Shown here: positions 32,288-44,144 of the stretch, piece by piece
Position numbering within the stretch: the stretch's first letter is position 1
Layout: the number at the start of each line of letters is the position of its first letter
Assembly (NCBI RefSeq): GCF_020520425.1
Contig: NC_079488.1
Span: forward strand, 86,037,285 to 86,101,284
Origin: Spinacia oleracea
Taxonomy: Eukaryota; Streptophyta; Magnoliopsida; Caryophyllales; Amaranthaceae
Direction of reading: 5' to 3'
DNA: 64,000 nucleotides
The notes under the pieces: model-generated
What the model was told of the DNA's origin: nothing
Seen by the model: the letters and a program-made list of their open reading frames with translations, nothing else
Database searches by the model: none
Program-made: the position numbers and the translations under genes

Positions 32288-33687
32288 TGAAGGAAATAAT
32301 GCCCTTGGTCCAAATATGCATTCTATGTTAAGTCTAATAAATGCGGTTCAGTATTAATTAACAAGTTAATAATTCAGTGAGATCAAGTGAACTGAATGCC
32401 TAGCTAGAGGCCGCTTCAGTTCAAGTGGAATTAATGATATTAATCCACAGCTTACTCTTGACTGAACCCGTAGGGTCACACAAATAGTACGTAAACGGAT
32501 CAAGTATTTAATGGCATTAAATACTCCATCTATGGATATTCGGAATCGACGGATCTTGGTTTCAGTGGGAGCTGAGATCGTCACAAGCAAGAAATGAATA
32601 CTCCGGAAACGATGATATTGCCGGAAACGGAAATATGGATCGTATCGGAAATATAAATATTATCCAAGTCGTAGATATTACCAGAAACGGAAACATGGTA
32701 CGTATCGGAAAATATTATCGGAAATGGAAATATTGCCGGAATCGGAAATATTGCCGGAAACGGAAATATTGTCAGAATCGGAAATATTATCGGAATCGGA
32801 AAATAATTCCGGAAACGGAAATATTAAATATTTGTTCGAAACGGAAATTAATTCCGGAATCGGAAATATTAAATATTGTTCGTATCGGAAATGAATTCTG
32901 AAACCGGGAATTTTATCGGAAGCGTATCGTACGAATAAGCATCGGACGAGGCCTGCCGGACGAAGGCCCAGCACGAAGCCAGGCCATCGCCCAGCAAGCA
33001 ATGGCGCGCCACAACACAGCCCAAGGCTGCGGCAGGCCTACCGCAAGGCAGGCCCAGCGCGCAGCTTAGGCCATGGCAGCCTCGTGGGCTGCGGTAGCTC
33101 GCGTGGGCTTCGTGGGCGTGTGGGCTGTGCGCGGGCATGGCCTGCATGCTTGCGGGTCATGCTCGTGTGAGTTTGTGTCCATGCATAATTCCTAAAACTA
33201 TTAGGATTTGATGTATGATTAAATTCCTATTCCTATTAGGATTATTTAATTAATTAGAGTCCTTGTAGGATTCTAAGTTTAATTAAATCGTATCCTACTA
33301 GGATTCCAATTCCCTTTCCAAACCTCTATAAATAAGGGCCTAGGGTCATAATTTATACGAAAGATTAAAGTATTCAAAGGGTAAGTTTTTGAAAGAAAAT
33401 TCAGCCACACTCTTGCAATAATAACCGAAATTCCTAAGCACCTTAAGGGCGATTCTAGTTGGTCAATCTTGAGGCGGATCCGGACGTACTGTGGACTATC
33501 TACGGAGGGACGACACTTGGAGTCCTAAAGACTTGTTCTTGTTCGGTTCGGGCGCAGCTAGGGAAGGCACGCTACAACATGTATGCATCTATTCTATGCT
33601 AAATGATTATGTGTAAATAATATGCTTTCCTGGCTTTATGGTTTTTCCGCATGATTTATGAATTGTCATATGTATCATAACCTAACA
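32288..33687 (+). repeat. 5' LTR of copia element 2
   Basis: 1,400 bp, starting TGAAGGAAATAATGCCC and ending ATAACCTAACA. It contains an 18-bp-period array (32,700-32,812), a GC-rich block (32,940-33,130) rich in GGCC/GCCC words, and a TATAAATA box at 33,327-33,334. Spurious frames on both strands arise from the array and GC block. Confidence 0.93.
32700..32812 (+). repeat. 18-bp tandem array inside the LTR
   Basis: Variants of AATATTGCCGGAATCGGA repeat about six times with an 18-bp period. Looser CGGAAA-containing copies extend from about 32,606 to 32,900. The same array occurs in the 3' LTR (about 43,158-43,270). It lies upstream of the TATA box, so it is in U3, where copia elements often carry enhancer repeats. 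Confidence 0.75.
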
Positions 33688-33702
33688 GTGGTATCACGAG
33701 CC
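33688..33702 (+). other. Primer binding site-like sequence
   Basis: GTGGTATCACGAGCC starts right after the LTR. Compared with the initiator tRNA-Met complement (TGGTATCAGAGCC) it has one extra C, a variant PBS. Confidence 0.7.
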
Positions 33703-34214
33703 TCTTATTATTTTCATAATCTAAATTGCATAAACATGGTTAAATATTACAAATTTGCAAGAATTAAAAGGGGTGATTAATTTTCGTAATTGTTAATTAA
33801 TTGCAAATTGCGTTTATTTAATTATACGTACGCAGTTTTTCGCCAGTTTCTTCGTTACTCATCAAAATCGAGTGATTTTTGTGTCAATTCCGCATGTAAA
33901 AGGCATTCTAAAATTTTGACGAAAACAGTATTTTTCGGCCGATCCCAAAATTCTCAAATTCGAAGCCTAACTATGACTTTTCGGAGGTTTTAGTTTTTCG
34001 AACGCAAAATTTCTTAAATTTAAGATGTTAAATTAAATATTTGCGATTCTTGTTGATAAATCTTGAATTTTTGATTGACCTACTGTATATGTTTAACAAG
34101 TTTGAATGCCTAGCCTTGTTAATTATGCAATCTAATTTGTAATTATGATTAATTTGTTGAAAATTGGAATAATTTAGAATTAATTTGATTTTCATAATTA
34201 GTTAATAATTTAAC

Positions 34215-35778
34215 GGTTTTTTCATGAAATACCCCCGAGGTTTACAAAAACGCACCAAATACCCTCGCGTGTTTCGATTCACATAATATACCCCTATTTA
34301 TCCGTACTGTTCATGAGATGCACCTAACAGTTAACGGCGTTAGTCTACCGTTAGTGGAGTTTTACTATTTTGCCCTTAATTGTGTTATGAACCCATTTAC
34401 TTACCTTCCCTTTGACAGAAACTCAAAAAAAAAATCTCATATTCTTCTATTTCTCTCTCCTCTCCCCTGTTCTTCAAGCTCCAACCTATTAGAAACCCAG
34501 TAATTCTGGGTAGATCCTCCTGCTCTCTGGTCGCCGGCGGAGGCCGATCTCTGGTCGCCAACAGTGATCCGGAGGATCACTTAAATCAGATGCTGATGGT
34601 GGTCGACTTGGCTTCGCGGAGGGTGGTCGTTCTCCGGTGGCCGCATTGGGAAGGTTGTCGATTCTCCGGTGCCGCGGAAGTTTCGCGGCGGTGCAAAAAA
34701 ATGAAGTTGTTCTTCCTCTTGCTCTCTGATCGCCGACGGCGTCCGATTTCCGTTCTCTGGTCACCGGCGGAGGCCGATCTCGGCCCAGGGTTCAACATCC
34801 TCGGTTGCACCGTCGATTCATTGACCCACTCAAGTGCAACGAGCAATAGAGAAAGAAGGGATTCGGAGGACGAATCCCTTAGTTTCTGCAAAGTTAAGGG
34901 AGTTGAAGAAGATGAAGAGGAGAGAGAGTCTTCAAAAGTTTCTGCAATTTGAAGCACAAAAGGGTCAAAAAGTGCTGCATTTAGGGTTAGAATTGAAGAT
35001 GATTTTGACGAAATTGGATATTTTGATTTGCAATTGAATGAAATTCGAGAAGTTGAGGGTGTTGGGAATTGGGAATTGGGAGAGTGAGTAAAATTGAGCG
35101 GAGACTGTTTGAAGAAAATTGGGAGTCAATGTAGAAGTAGACATTGATTATGGATTTATGGTGGTGGATTTCGAGAATCGAATTCTAATTCTAAGGTTTC
35201 TGACTTACTACTAAGATAGTATGAAGCACTTAGTTAAGGAATTCTCTGTAAATGTTGTTGTAAGTGTTGTTGATCTGAATATCTTTGATAAAGTGGTTTA
35301 ATTTTTGCAGCCTTTGTGTTTTAAGTAGCTCAATCCCGTATGTTCTTCTCTGAGTCCACCCTTCTTGTTTCTCCAATCTCAGTCCAATTTGTGGGCGATT
35401 AGTGTGAATGGAAGTAATTGATTTTTCGAATTTGATTGTTTGCACGTTGATTCTTATGTTGGCGGTTGTAGAACAATGGAGTGCACCGGAGAAGATGGAT
35501 CAGGAAAAGAGAAGGAAGGGATGGAGAGAAAAGAAAAAAAAAGCAGTTTGGATATTTAGTGCAACTTAGTTTACAAATAGGTGTATATTGTGCAATAAGT
35601 TTAAAAATAGGGGCATTCTGTGAATTATAAACATGACTTAGCGGAGGACTAACGGAAGGTCGGATTAGGGGTATTTGGTGCAAACTTAGGCAAAAATAGG
35701 GGTATATTATGTGATTCGAAAGACGCGAGGGTATTTGGTGCGTTTTTGCAAACCTCGAAGGCATTTCATGAAAAAACC
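34215..35778. mobile_element. Mutator-like element nested in copia leader
   Basis: 85-bp terminal inverted repeats (34,215-34,299 and 35,694-35,778) beginning GGTTTTTTCATGAAAT match with only about six differences. The interior has a GC-rich, codon-like section (34,500-34,960) unlike its AT-rich surroundings, and an internal duplication: CTCTGGTCGCCGGCGGAGGC at 34,525 recurs as a near copy at 34,754. Candidate frames on both strands over this section have no recognised domain. It may be a Pack-MULE-like carrier of a gene fragment. No clear 9-bp TSD was found, so the superfamily is provisional. Confidence 0.65.
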
Positions 35779-35989
35779 ATAAAAATTGTAAATTTGTGTT
35801 AAATTTTAAATTTTTATGACCTAGACTTGAATCCATGTTAATCGGAAATCAATTAATTAATAAATTTTCGATTTTTCGCCCTAAAATTATGAAATTAATA
35901 TGATTTATTAATTTGTCATTAATTTTGAAAATAAAATTTTTAATTTTTATTCAATCGCTCATAAAACTTGCACACACAAAGCAATGGAC

Positions 35990-36465
35990 GCTACGTGTTA
36001 CCCTTAAGGGGTGTTGTATAGTGCGGGCGTGCGACGACGAGCAAGGGAGCTCGTCGCCCACGCGGTACGAATGCAGCGAGCAAGGCGATGGCGCGCGAGC
36101 ACAAGGCAGCAGCCCTGCCTTGTGTCGAGCGCTATGCGGGATGGGCGATGGGCGAAGCAATGGCACGCTGTGGGCGCGCGAGCGAGCGAGAGCTGGTCGC
36201 CCAGCGATCGCTGCTCTGCGCACCACAACGCGTGGCCTCGCGCGAGCGAGCAATCGAGCGAGCGAGCAATCGAACGAGCGAGCGAGCGATGCGAGGAGCA
36301 TCGTAGCTGCTGCGATGCCAGGGCAGGCAGGCTGCGCGCAAGCGTGGCTTGCCTTGCTGCCTTGCGTGTGGCTGCTGCGACGTTGTGCCATGGACCTCGA
36401 TGGGTCGTGCACTCGACGGGGCTTGGGCGCAAGCCCAAGTGCTCGTCATGTCACGATTGTCGAGT
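35990..36465. repeat. GC-rich GAGC/GCGA low-complexity block
   Basis: A sharply GC-rich island in AT-rich leader DNA, with runs of (GAGC)n around 36,180-36,290. All frames are open for 70-185 codons simply because stop codons are GC-poor. No protein similarity recognised. Confidence 0.7.
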
Positions 36466-37894
36466 TTTAAAATTTTAATTTGAAATTTTCAGTTTACGTA
36501 ATTTTAATTAATTTTAAAATTAATAATTTAAATTGTTTTCTTGGATTTTTAATTTTGAATATTATAATTATAATAAATTTCATTTATTCTAATTATTTTA
36601 CTAAAATTAAAATCATGAATTAATTTAAATACGACTGAAAAATAAATTAAATAAGCGGATTCAATTATAAATTTATATGAGCTTTAAATTTTAATTAAAT
36701 TTGTATGTTTCTGGTTAGACTAGAAATACATTTTTATGTTTAAAATTAGTAAAGCATATGAATTTATTGGTTTAAGTGGGAGCCCTTTTAGTCATAAACT
36801 CTTGATTAGGTCTACAAATCCTTAAGGTTAAAACAACTTGATTAGAATTAATAAGGACTGAATAATTTGTAGATTATTGGTGCCCTTGATTAATTGCTGC
36901 AAATGTTTATGTGATGCATAATGTGTTTTACTAACCAGCTATGTGGGCCATTCATGATAATGAATGGGTGAATGGTATATATTGTATATGTACTGTTTTG
37001 CAGGTTATGAAGTGACTAGTATGACCCAAATAGGATAGAAAATATGGTCTGCGTACCATTAATTTGAATGTAATTGGTCTAAAGTACCAAAATTGTTTTT
37101 CAATTCAAATATGGTCTGCGTACCATCAAATAGTTGTAATTAGTTTAATTATAGCTTATCCTATTTGAAGAAAATGGTGCCTCCCACGGAGATTTTCAAG
37201 ACGGACTTTGAAGTTGAAGCTTCAAGATGAAGTCAGGCCATACTAGATCACATTTATCTTATGCATGCTTTAAGTTATTTATTGCTTTAAATATGTCTTA
37301 ATTATGCATGAGATTGCGGCTTGATTATGTTGCATGATTAAGGATTTTAGTTCACTTAAAATCTAACCAACATAGTAAGAGCCTTAAGTTCCAAACTTAA
37401 AAATTGAGTTAAAAGGTGCCATGCCAAAATATACACTTGCTTGGATATCCTTTACATCAATCTAGTAATAGTTTTCGCTCAGCGAGGTGTTACTTATTGG
37501 TCCTAAAGGGGCAAGGTACACAAATAATTGTGAGTACATGTTAGTTTTGGTGAAACTCAACGATATAAGTAAGGAGTCCTTTTATGTCGTGGCAAAATCG
37601 ATAGGTTTACCTAATAAGTTCTTAGACGTGCCTATCAACCAAGAATAGTTTCTAGACTATTAGCAAAAGGTTTTTGCTTACCTAAGATGTTTTAGAATTA
37701 AGTCGACAAACTGTGCTTAATTCTTCAATGATTTTAGGATCTTGGAATCATTTTATTCACACCTGCCGGAACACATAACTTGAATAAAATGCTTAATAAA
37801 CATTGAATTATGCATGTATGCTAGAATTTAAGTTTATTAAAGAAACTGTGAATGGTTATTTATTTGTTTATTCTTTTCAATTGTAGTTTTAACT

Positions 37895-39040
37895 ATGGCA
37901 AACAACAATCAAAACATCATCATGGGTTCTGCGCTTATGGTCAAGCTGAACCTATCGAATTTTCTTGAATGGGAAGCTAAGCCAGTTGAAATAATCAGAC
38001 TCAATGGACTTGAGTATGTACTATTACATCCCATGCCAAGCTACTATGCCAGAGACATGACCCCTGAAAGATTTTCCACCTGGGATGCGGATCTCAAAAA
38101 GGTTATGAGTCTCATGCTGAACAATATCCCTGATGAATGGGCTAGAAGGTTTGTAGCTTATGAACCTTTTATGCTCATCAAGAATCTGAGGGATATCTGT
38201 CGTGGAAGCACGGAGGACAGGGACCTGAACGTCCATGAGTTGATTGAATCAATGTCTGGTCTAAAGGTTAGTTCTCCCAACAGGTGTTATAGGATGGAAG
38301 TCCAAGAAACACATGTTCAGCTCCTTCACACTAAACAGAGGGTAGGCGTCCCACTGAGGTTCCATGTGGATCTTATGCGTTCATACTTTGATCGCCTAAG
38401 TCTACTAGGAACACCAATAAGCGAAAGGATGGCAGTCTCTATCTTGCTCAATTCACTACACAGTGGGTTTGGTCGCTTCAAGCAACTATACCTAAGTGAA
38501 CCAAGAGAAGAAACAGTTGCAGAATTTGTTCACCTTGTCAGAAAGGCTGAGATAATACTGGACTGTGAAGCCAAAGATTTACTCAAGGCTAAAGGGAGAC
38601 CGTTCAAGAAAAGTGGAAAGTCCAAGGGCAATGCTAAATCAAAGCAGGACAAGTCCACATCAAGCTGTCTTTATTGTAATGGAATGGGCCATTACAAAAG
38701 AGAATGTCCAAAGCTAAAGGAAGATCAGAAGAACGGAACAGTCGTTCCATCTTCAGGTATTTTCGTTATAGACTGTATACTTGCTAATTCAACTTCTTGG
38801 GTATTAGATACAGGTTGTGGCTCACACTTATGTTCCAATCCACAGGGACTAAGAAGAAGTAGAAAGTTAAGCAAGGGTGAAGTCGACCTACGAGTGGGAA
38901 ATGGAGCACGGATTGTTGCATTAGCTGTAGGAACTTATTATTTGTCGTTGCCCTCCGAGCTAGTTTTGGAACTGGAAGAATGTTTCCATGTTCCAAGTCT
39001 TACTAAAAAACATCATTTCAGTTTCTTGCTTAGATGCTAA
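37895..39040 (+). pseudogene. gag: Gag-protease part of copia element 2, frame broken
   Basis: 381 codons from ATG to a premature TAA. The first 220 residues are a copia gag domain. A CCHC knuckle lies at residues 258-271 (CLYCNGMGHYKREC). The protease signature D-T-G starts at D305 (WVLDTGCGSHLC) and its downstream LRVGNGARI block is present. A frame change in or near the A6 run at 39,005-39,010 then leads into the stop at 39,038-39,040. In intact copia elements this frame continues into the integrase. Gag itself is complete up to the protease, so only downstream expression is lost. Confidence 0.85.
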
Positions 39041-39112
39041 GGGATTTTCCTATTTAATAAAAGACAATAGTTGTTCGTTTTATTTTAAAGAGATGTTTTA
39101 TGGATCTGCTAG

Positions 39113-41881
39113 ATTGTCAATGGACTTTATTTATTAGATCACGACAAACAAGTTTATAACATAAATACCAAAAAGGCCAAAAAGGATGATTCAGATCTCA
39201 CCTATCTGTGGCATTGTCGATTAGGCCATATAAACTTGAAACGCTTAGAAAGACTTCAAAAGGAAGGAATTCTAGAACCATTTGACTTAGAGGATTATGG
39301 TAAATGCGAATCATGTTTACTTGGCAAAATGACAAAGCAACCTTTCTCTAAAGTTGGAGAAAGAGCAACTGAACTATTGGGTTTAATCCATACAGATGTA
39401 TGTGGACCAATGAGTACAAATGCTAGAGGTGGTTTCAGCTACTTTATCACTTTCACTGATGACTTCAGTAGATATGGTTATGTCTACCTAATGAAGCATA
39501 AGTCTGAATCCTTTGACAAATTCAAGGAATTTCAGAGTGAAGTAGAGAATCAATTAGGCAAGAAGATTAAGGCACTGCGGTCTGATAGAGGCGGTGAATA
39601 TTTGAGCTATGAATTTGATGACCATCTGAAAGAATGTGGAATTTTGTCAGAGTTGACTCCTCCTGGAACACCACAATGGAATGGTGTGTCGGAACGGAGG
39701 AACAGAACCTTGCTAGACATGGTCAGGTCAATGATGGGTCAGGCCGAACTTCCAATAGAATTTTGGGGACATGTACTAAATACAGCTGCACTCACTATAA
39801 ATAGAGCTCCGTCTAAAGCTGTCGAAAAGACTCCATATGAGTTATGGTTTGGAAAGCCTCCAAATGTGTCTTTTCTTAAGATTTGGGGATGTGAAGTATA
39901 CGTCAAGCGATTAATTTCAGACAAACTTCATCCAAAATCTGACAAATGTATCCTTGTGGGCTATCCAAAGGAAACAAAGGGGTATTACTTCTACAATACA
40001 TCTGAGAACAAGGTGTTTGTTGCTCGAGATGGTGTCTTTTTGGAGAAAGATCACATTTCCAAAATGACAAGTGGGAGAAAAGTAGACCTCGAAGAAATTC
40101 GAGTCGAACAACAAACTCTAGAGAATGCTCAAGATGACATTCAGAATGAAACTCAGAGATCTTTAGAAGAATCTGGTGAGAATCATGGTCAATCTAGAAA
40201 TGTTACCCCGCGTAGATCGCAAAGATATAGATCTCAACCGGAAAGGTACTTAGGTATTTTGACGAACGAGAGCTATGACGTTCTATTACTTGAAAGTGAT
40301 GAACCTGCGACTTACAAACAAGCTATGACGAGCCCTAGCTCCAAGCAATGGCAAGAAGCCATGCAATCTGAATTAGACTCTATGTCAGAAAACCAAGTAT
40401 GGGATTTGGTCGATTTGCCAGATGGCTACCAAGCCATTGGAAGCAAATGGGTTTTCAAACTGAAAAAGGACAAGGATGGGAAACTTGAAGTTTTCAAAGC
40501 TAGATTGGTTGCAAAAGGTTACAGGCAAGTCCACGGTGTGGATTACGATGAAACCTTTTCACCAGTTGCAATGCTAAAGTCTATTCGGATAATGTTAGGA
40601 ATCGCTGCATATTACGATTACGAAATATGGCAGATGGATGTCAAAACCGCTTTCTTAAACGGCGTTTTAACAGAAACTGTGTTTATGACACAACCTGAAG
40701 GTTTTGAGGATCCAAAGAATGCTAAAAAGGTATGCAAGCTAAAGAAATCAATCTACGGATTGAAGCAGGCATCCAGGAGCTGGAATATACGTTTTGATGA
40801 AGCAGTCAGTGACTTTGGTTTCATCAAGAACGCAGACGAATCTTGTGTATACAAGAAGGTCAGTGGGAGCAAAATTGCTTTTCTAGTATTATATGTCGAC
40901 GACATATTACTTATCGGAAATGACATTCCTATGTTGAACTCTGTCAAGATTTGGCTTGGGAAATGTTTTTCGATGAAGGATCTAGGAGAAGCACATTACA
41001 TATTGGGCATCAAGATTTACAGAGATAGATCTAAAAAGATGATTGGACTTAGTCAAAGCACTTATATCAATAAGGTGCTTGATAGGTTCAAGATAGCAGA
41101 CTCCAAGCGAGGCTACCTACCCATGTCTCATGGAATGACTCTAAGCAAGACTCAGTGCCCCAAAACACTTGACGAGCGTAGACGAATGAATGGGATTCCA
41201 TATGCACCATTGATTGGTTCAATAATGTATGCTATGATATGTACACGCCCAGATGTTGCGTACGCACTCAGTGCTACGAGCAGATACCAGTCAGACCCAG
41301 GAGAGGCACATTGGACTGCTGCCAAGAATATTCTAAAGTACCTGAAAAGGCACAAAGATGACTTCCTGGTCTATGGTGGAGATGATGAATTAATTGTTAA
41401 AGGCTATACGGACGCAAGTTTCCAAACCGACAAAGATGATTTCAGATCACAATCTGGGTTTGTCTTCTGCCTCAACGGAGGTGCAGTAAGCTGGAAAAGT
41501 GCTAAGCAAAACACCATTGCGGATTCTACAACTGAAGCGGAGTACATTGCTGCACATGAAGCAGCAAAGGAAGCTATATGGCTAAGGAAGTTCATAGGTG
41601 AACTAGGTGTAGTCCCCTCCATTAAAGGACCAATAGCCCTGTATTGTGATAACAACGGAGCTATTGCACAGGCAAAGGAGCCTAGACACCACCAAAGAGT
41701 CAAGCATGTACTTCATAGATTTCACCTTCTACGAGAGTTCGTTGAAAGAAAAGAAGTCGAGATAAGCAAGATTGGAACTGATGACAACATATCAGATCCA
41801 TTGACTAAACCTCTGCCGCAGGCGAAGCACAACTCGCACACTGCAGCTATGGGAATCAAGCATATTGGAGAATGGCTTTGA
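39113..41881 (+). pseudogene. pol: Integrase-RT-RNase H part of copia element 2
   Basis: The frame is open from 39,113 (after a TAG) to the stop ending at 41,881, with no ATG at its start, so it cannot be translated alone. It is in the same frame as gag but separated by about 100 bp read in another frame, i.e. two single-base frame changes that compensate (near 39,005-39,010 and near 39,115-39,125). Domains in order: the pre-integrase LWHCRLGH..CESCLLGK region; the integrase triad with codons at 39,395 (D), 39,584 (D) and 39,692 (E), spacing DD35E; RT with YVDD at 40,892-40,903; and RNase H with YTDASF, STTEAEY and CDNNGAI. The usual PQQNGV motif reads PQWNGV. After repair of frame it would otherwise look functional. 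Confidence 0.88.
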
Positions 41882-42730
41882 TGTCCTTATTTAATGTTTT
41901 AAAGTTTTAGAGTTTAAATCTTTGTAAAACATTATTGGTTAATCATTCACAATAAATGAATAGAATTCATTTTTCAATTTAATTTGTGGTTTATTAAATG
42001 ATGAGTCCCTTCAATTTGACGATATATTCAAGATAGACTGTCAGGACCAGTCCTGTGACTAAGAAATGTCTATCAAGTGAACTTGAATGTCAAAAGTTGA
42101 AAATGGTCCCTGGTTGGAGTTTTCTATAAAATTGGACGCATAGAAGACGTTAGACGACTAGAATGCAAGATGACTAGTAGTTCTGTTTCTTGAACTATGT
42201 GGACATGGCAATGTCATAATCATTTGCATAGATACTTACTTTGGGAAGACTAGTATCGGACAAACCTATGAAACTTTACTGTAAGAGATGAAAATCTGTC
42301 ATAAGTAAATTTCATTAAAATTATTAGACACTAAATCCTCAATACCTGAGTGATTTGAGATTACTTGTTTGAGAACTGGTTGCTTTGACGTTGACCAACC
42401 GTCGCACCGTAAAAGGAGGCTATAAAGGCAACGCTCAGGTAATCACCTATCAAACGAAGTCTAATCTCAAGATCGCAAGATTGGGATTGTCCTCCCATAA
42501 ATCGGGATGAGATGCTTAAAAGTTATACAAGACCACTCGGAGAGCTAGAAACTGTGAAATGCATGGCCGTGCTCGGATGAATCATAGGCTATGATTATAT
42601 GTTTATTTGATCAGTTGAACTCTGAAACCGAGAAACACCTCTGGACATAATAAGGATGACAACTCTTACCTTATGTTCAAGAGCAAGCATCGAGCGACGA
42701 AGGAATTAGGAAATGCACACTTGTCCCAAA
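41882..42730 (+). other. 3' untranslated spacer of copia element 2
   Basis: About 0.85 kb between the pol stop and the PPT, without an open frame of note. It presumably contributes the 3' end of the genomic RNA. Confidence 0.6.
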
Positions 42731-42745
42731 GGACAAGTGGGAGAC
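42731..42745 (+). other. Polypurine tract of copia element 2
   Basis: GGACAAGTGGGAGAC immediately before the 3' LTR start. AAGTGGGAGA is the common copia PPT form. Confidence 0.85.
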
Positions 42746-44144
42746 TGAAAAAAATAATGCCCTTGGTCCAAGTATGCATTCTATGTTAAGTCTAATAAAT
42801 GCGGTTCAGTATTAATTAACAAGTTAATAATTCAGTGAGATCAAGTGAGCTGAATGCCTAGCTAGAGGCCGCTTCAGTTCAAGTGGAATTAATGATATTA
42901 ATCCACAGCTTACTCTTGACTGAACCCGTAGGGTCACACAAATAGTACGTAAACGGATCAAGTATTTAATGGCATTAAATACCCCATCTATGGATATTCG
43001 GAATCGACGGATCTTGGTTTCAGTGGGAGCTGAGATCGTCACAAGCAAGAAATGAATACTCCGGAAACGATGATATTGCCGGAAACGGAAATATGGATCG
43101 TATCGGAAATATAAATATTATCCAAGTCGTAGATATTACCGGAAACGGAAACATGGTACGTATCGGAAAATATTATCGGAAATGGAAATATTGCCGGAAT
43201 CGGAAATATTGCCGGAAATGGAAATATTGTCAGAATTGGAAATATTATCGGAATCGGAAAATAATTCCGGAAACGGAAATATTAAATATTTGTTCGAAAC
43301 GGAAATTAATTCCGGAATCGGAAATATTAAATATTGTTCGTATCGGAAATGAATTCCGAAACCGGGAATTTTATCGGAAGCGTATCGTACGAATAAGCAT
43401 CGGACGAGGCCTGCCGGACGAAGGCCCAGCACGAAGCCAAGCCATCGCCCAACAAGCAATGGCGCGCCACAACACAGCCCAAGGCTGCGGCAGGCCTACC
43501 ACAAGGCAGGCCAGCGCGCAGCCTAGGCCATGGCAGCCTCGTGGGCTGCGGTAGCTCGCGTGGGCTTCGTGGGCGTGTGGGCTGTGCGCGGGCATGGCCT
43601 GCATGCTTGCGGGTCATGCTCGTGTGTGTTTGTGTCCATGCATAATTCCTAAAACTATTAGGATTTGATGTATGATTAAATTCCTATTCCTATTAGGATT
43701 ATTTAATTAATTAGAGTCCTTGTAGGATTCTAAGTTTAATTAAATCGTATCCTACTAGGATTCCAATTCCCTTTCCAAACCTCTATAAATAAGGGCCTAG
43801 GGTCATAATTTATACGAACGATTAAAGTATTCAAAGGGTAAGTTTTTGAAAGAAAATTCAGCCACACTCTTGCAATAATAACCGAAATTCCTAAGCACCT
43901 TAAGGGCGATTCTAGTTGGTCAATCTTGAGGCGGATCCAGACGTACTGTGGACTATCTACGGAGGGACGACACTTGGAGTCCTAAAGACTTGTTCTTGTT
44001 CGGTTCGGGCGCAGCTAGGGAAGGCACGCTACAACATGTATGCATCTATTCTATGCTAAATGATTATGTGTAAATAATATGCTTTCCTGGCTTTATGGTT
44101 TTTCCGCATGATTTATGAATTGTCATATGTATCATAACCTAACA
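42746..44144 (+). repeat. 3' LTR of copia element 2
   Basis: 1,399 bp, starting TGAAAAAAATAATGCCC, ending ATAACCTAACA. It differs from the 5' LTR by about 16 substitutions, many of them C/T or G/A transitions, and a 1-bp deletion in the GC block near 43,510. TATAAATA at 43,784-43,791. TSD CTTTA follows. Confidence 0.93.

Larger units (their letters stand above)
33703..37894 (+). other. Long non-coding leader of copia element 2
   Basis: The space from PBS to gag ATG is 4.2 kb. It holds AT-rich sequence, the nested fold-back element at 34,215-35,778, a GC-rich GAGC-repeat block at about 35,990-36,465, and further AT-rich DNA. No viral-type protein domain occurs here; frames over the GC block exist on all six frames and are compositional artefacts. 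Confidence 0.7.
32288..44144 (+). mobile_element. Complete but disabled Ty1/copia retrotransposon (element 2)
   Basis: An 11,857-bp element with TSD CTTTA (32,283-32,287; 44,145-44,149), 1.4 kb LTRs, a PBS-like site, a very long non-coding leader (4.2 kb, of which 1.56 kb is a nested fold-back element), gag-protease and integrase-RT-RNase H frames, a 0.86 kb 3' spacer and a PPT. The LTRs differ by about 16 substitutions and one indel by eye, so this copy is older than element 1. Two frame changes near 39,005-39,125 interrupt the polyprotein. It shares no obvious DNA similarity with element 1 and belongs to a different copia lineage, which I do not name. Confidence 0.92.

Noticed and set aside
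32635-33147. ORFs in the LTRs of copia element 2 (also at 43,093-43,617)
   Set aside because: They follow the 18-bp array and GC block, occur on both strands, and recur in both LTRs; compositional artefacts.
34486-34957. ORFs of 91-123 codons on both strands in the nested fold-back element
   Set aside because: Overlapping frames on opposite strands with Arg/Ser/Pro-rich composition and no recognised domain. Kept only as a possible captured fragment.
36004-36478. Several long overlapping ORFs on both strands
   Set aside because: All six frames are open because the block is GC-rich and repetitive; no domain is recognisable and it lies in a retrotransposon leader.
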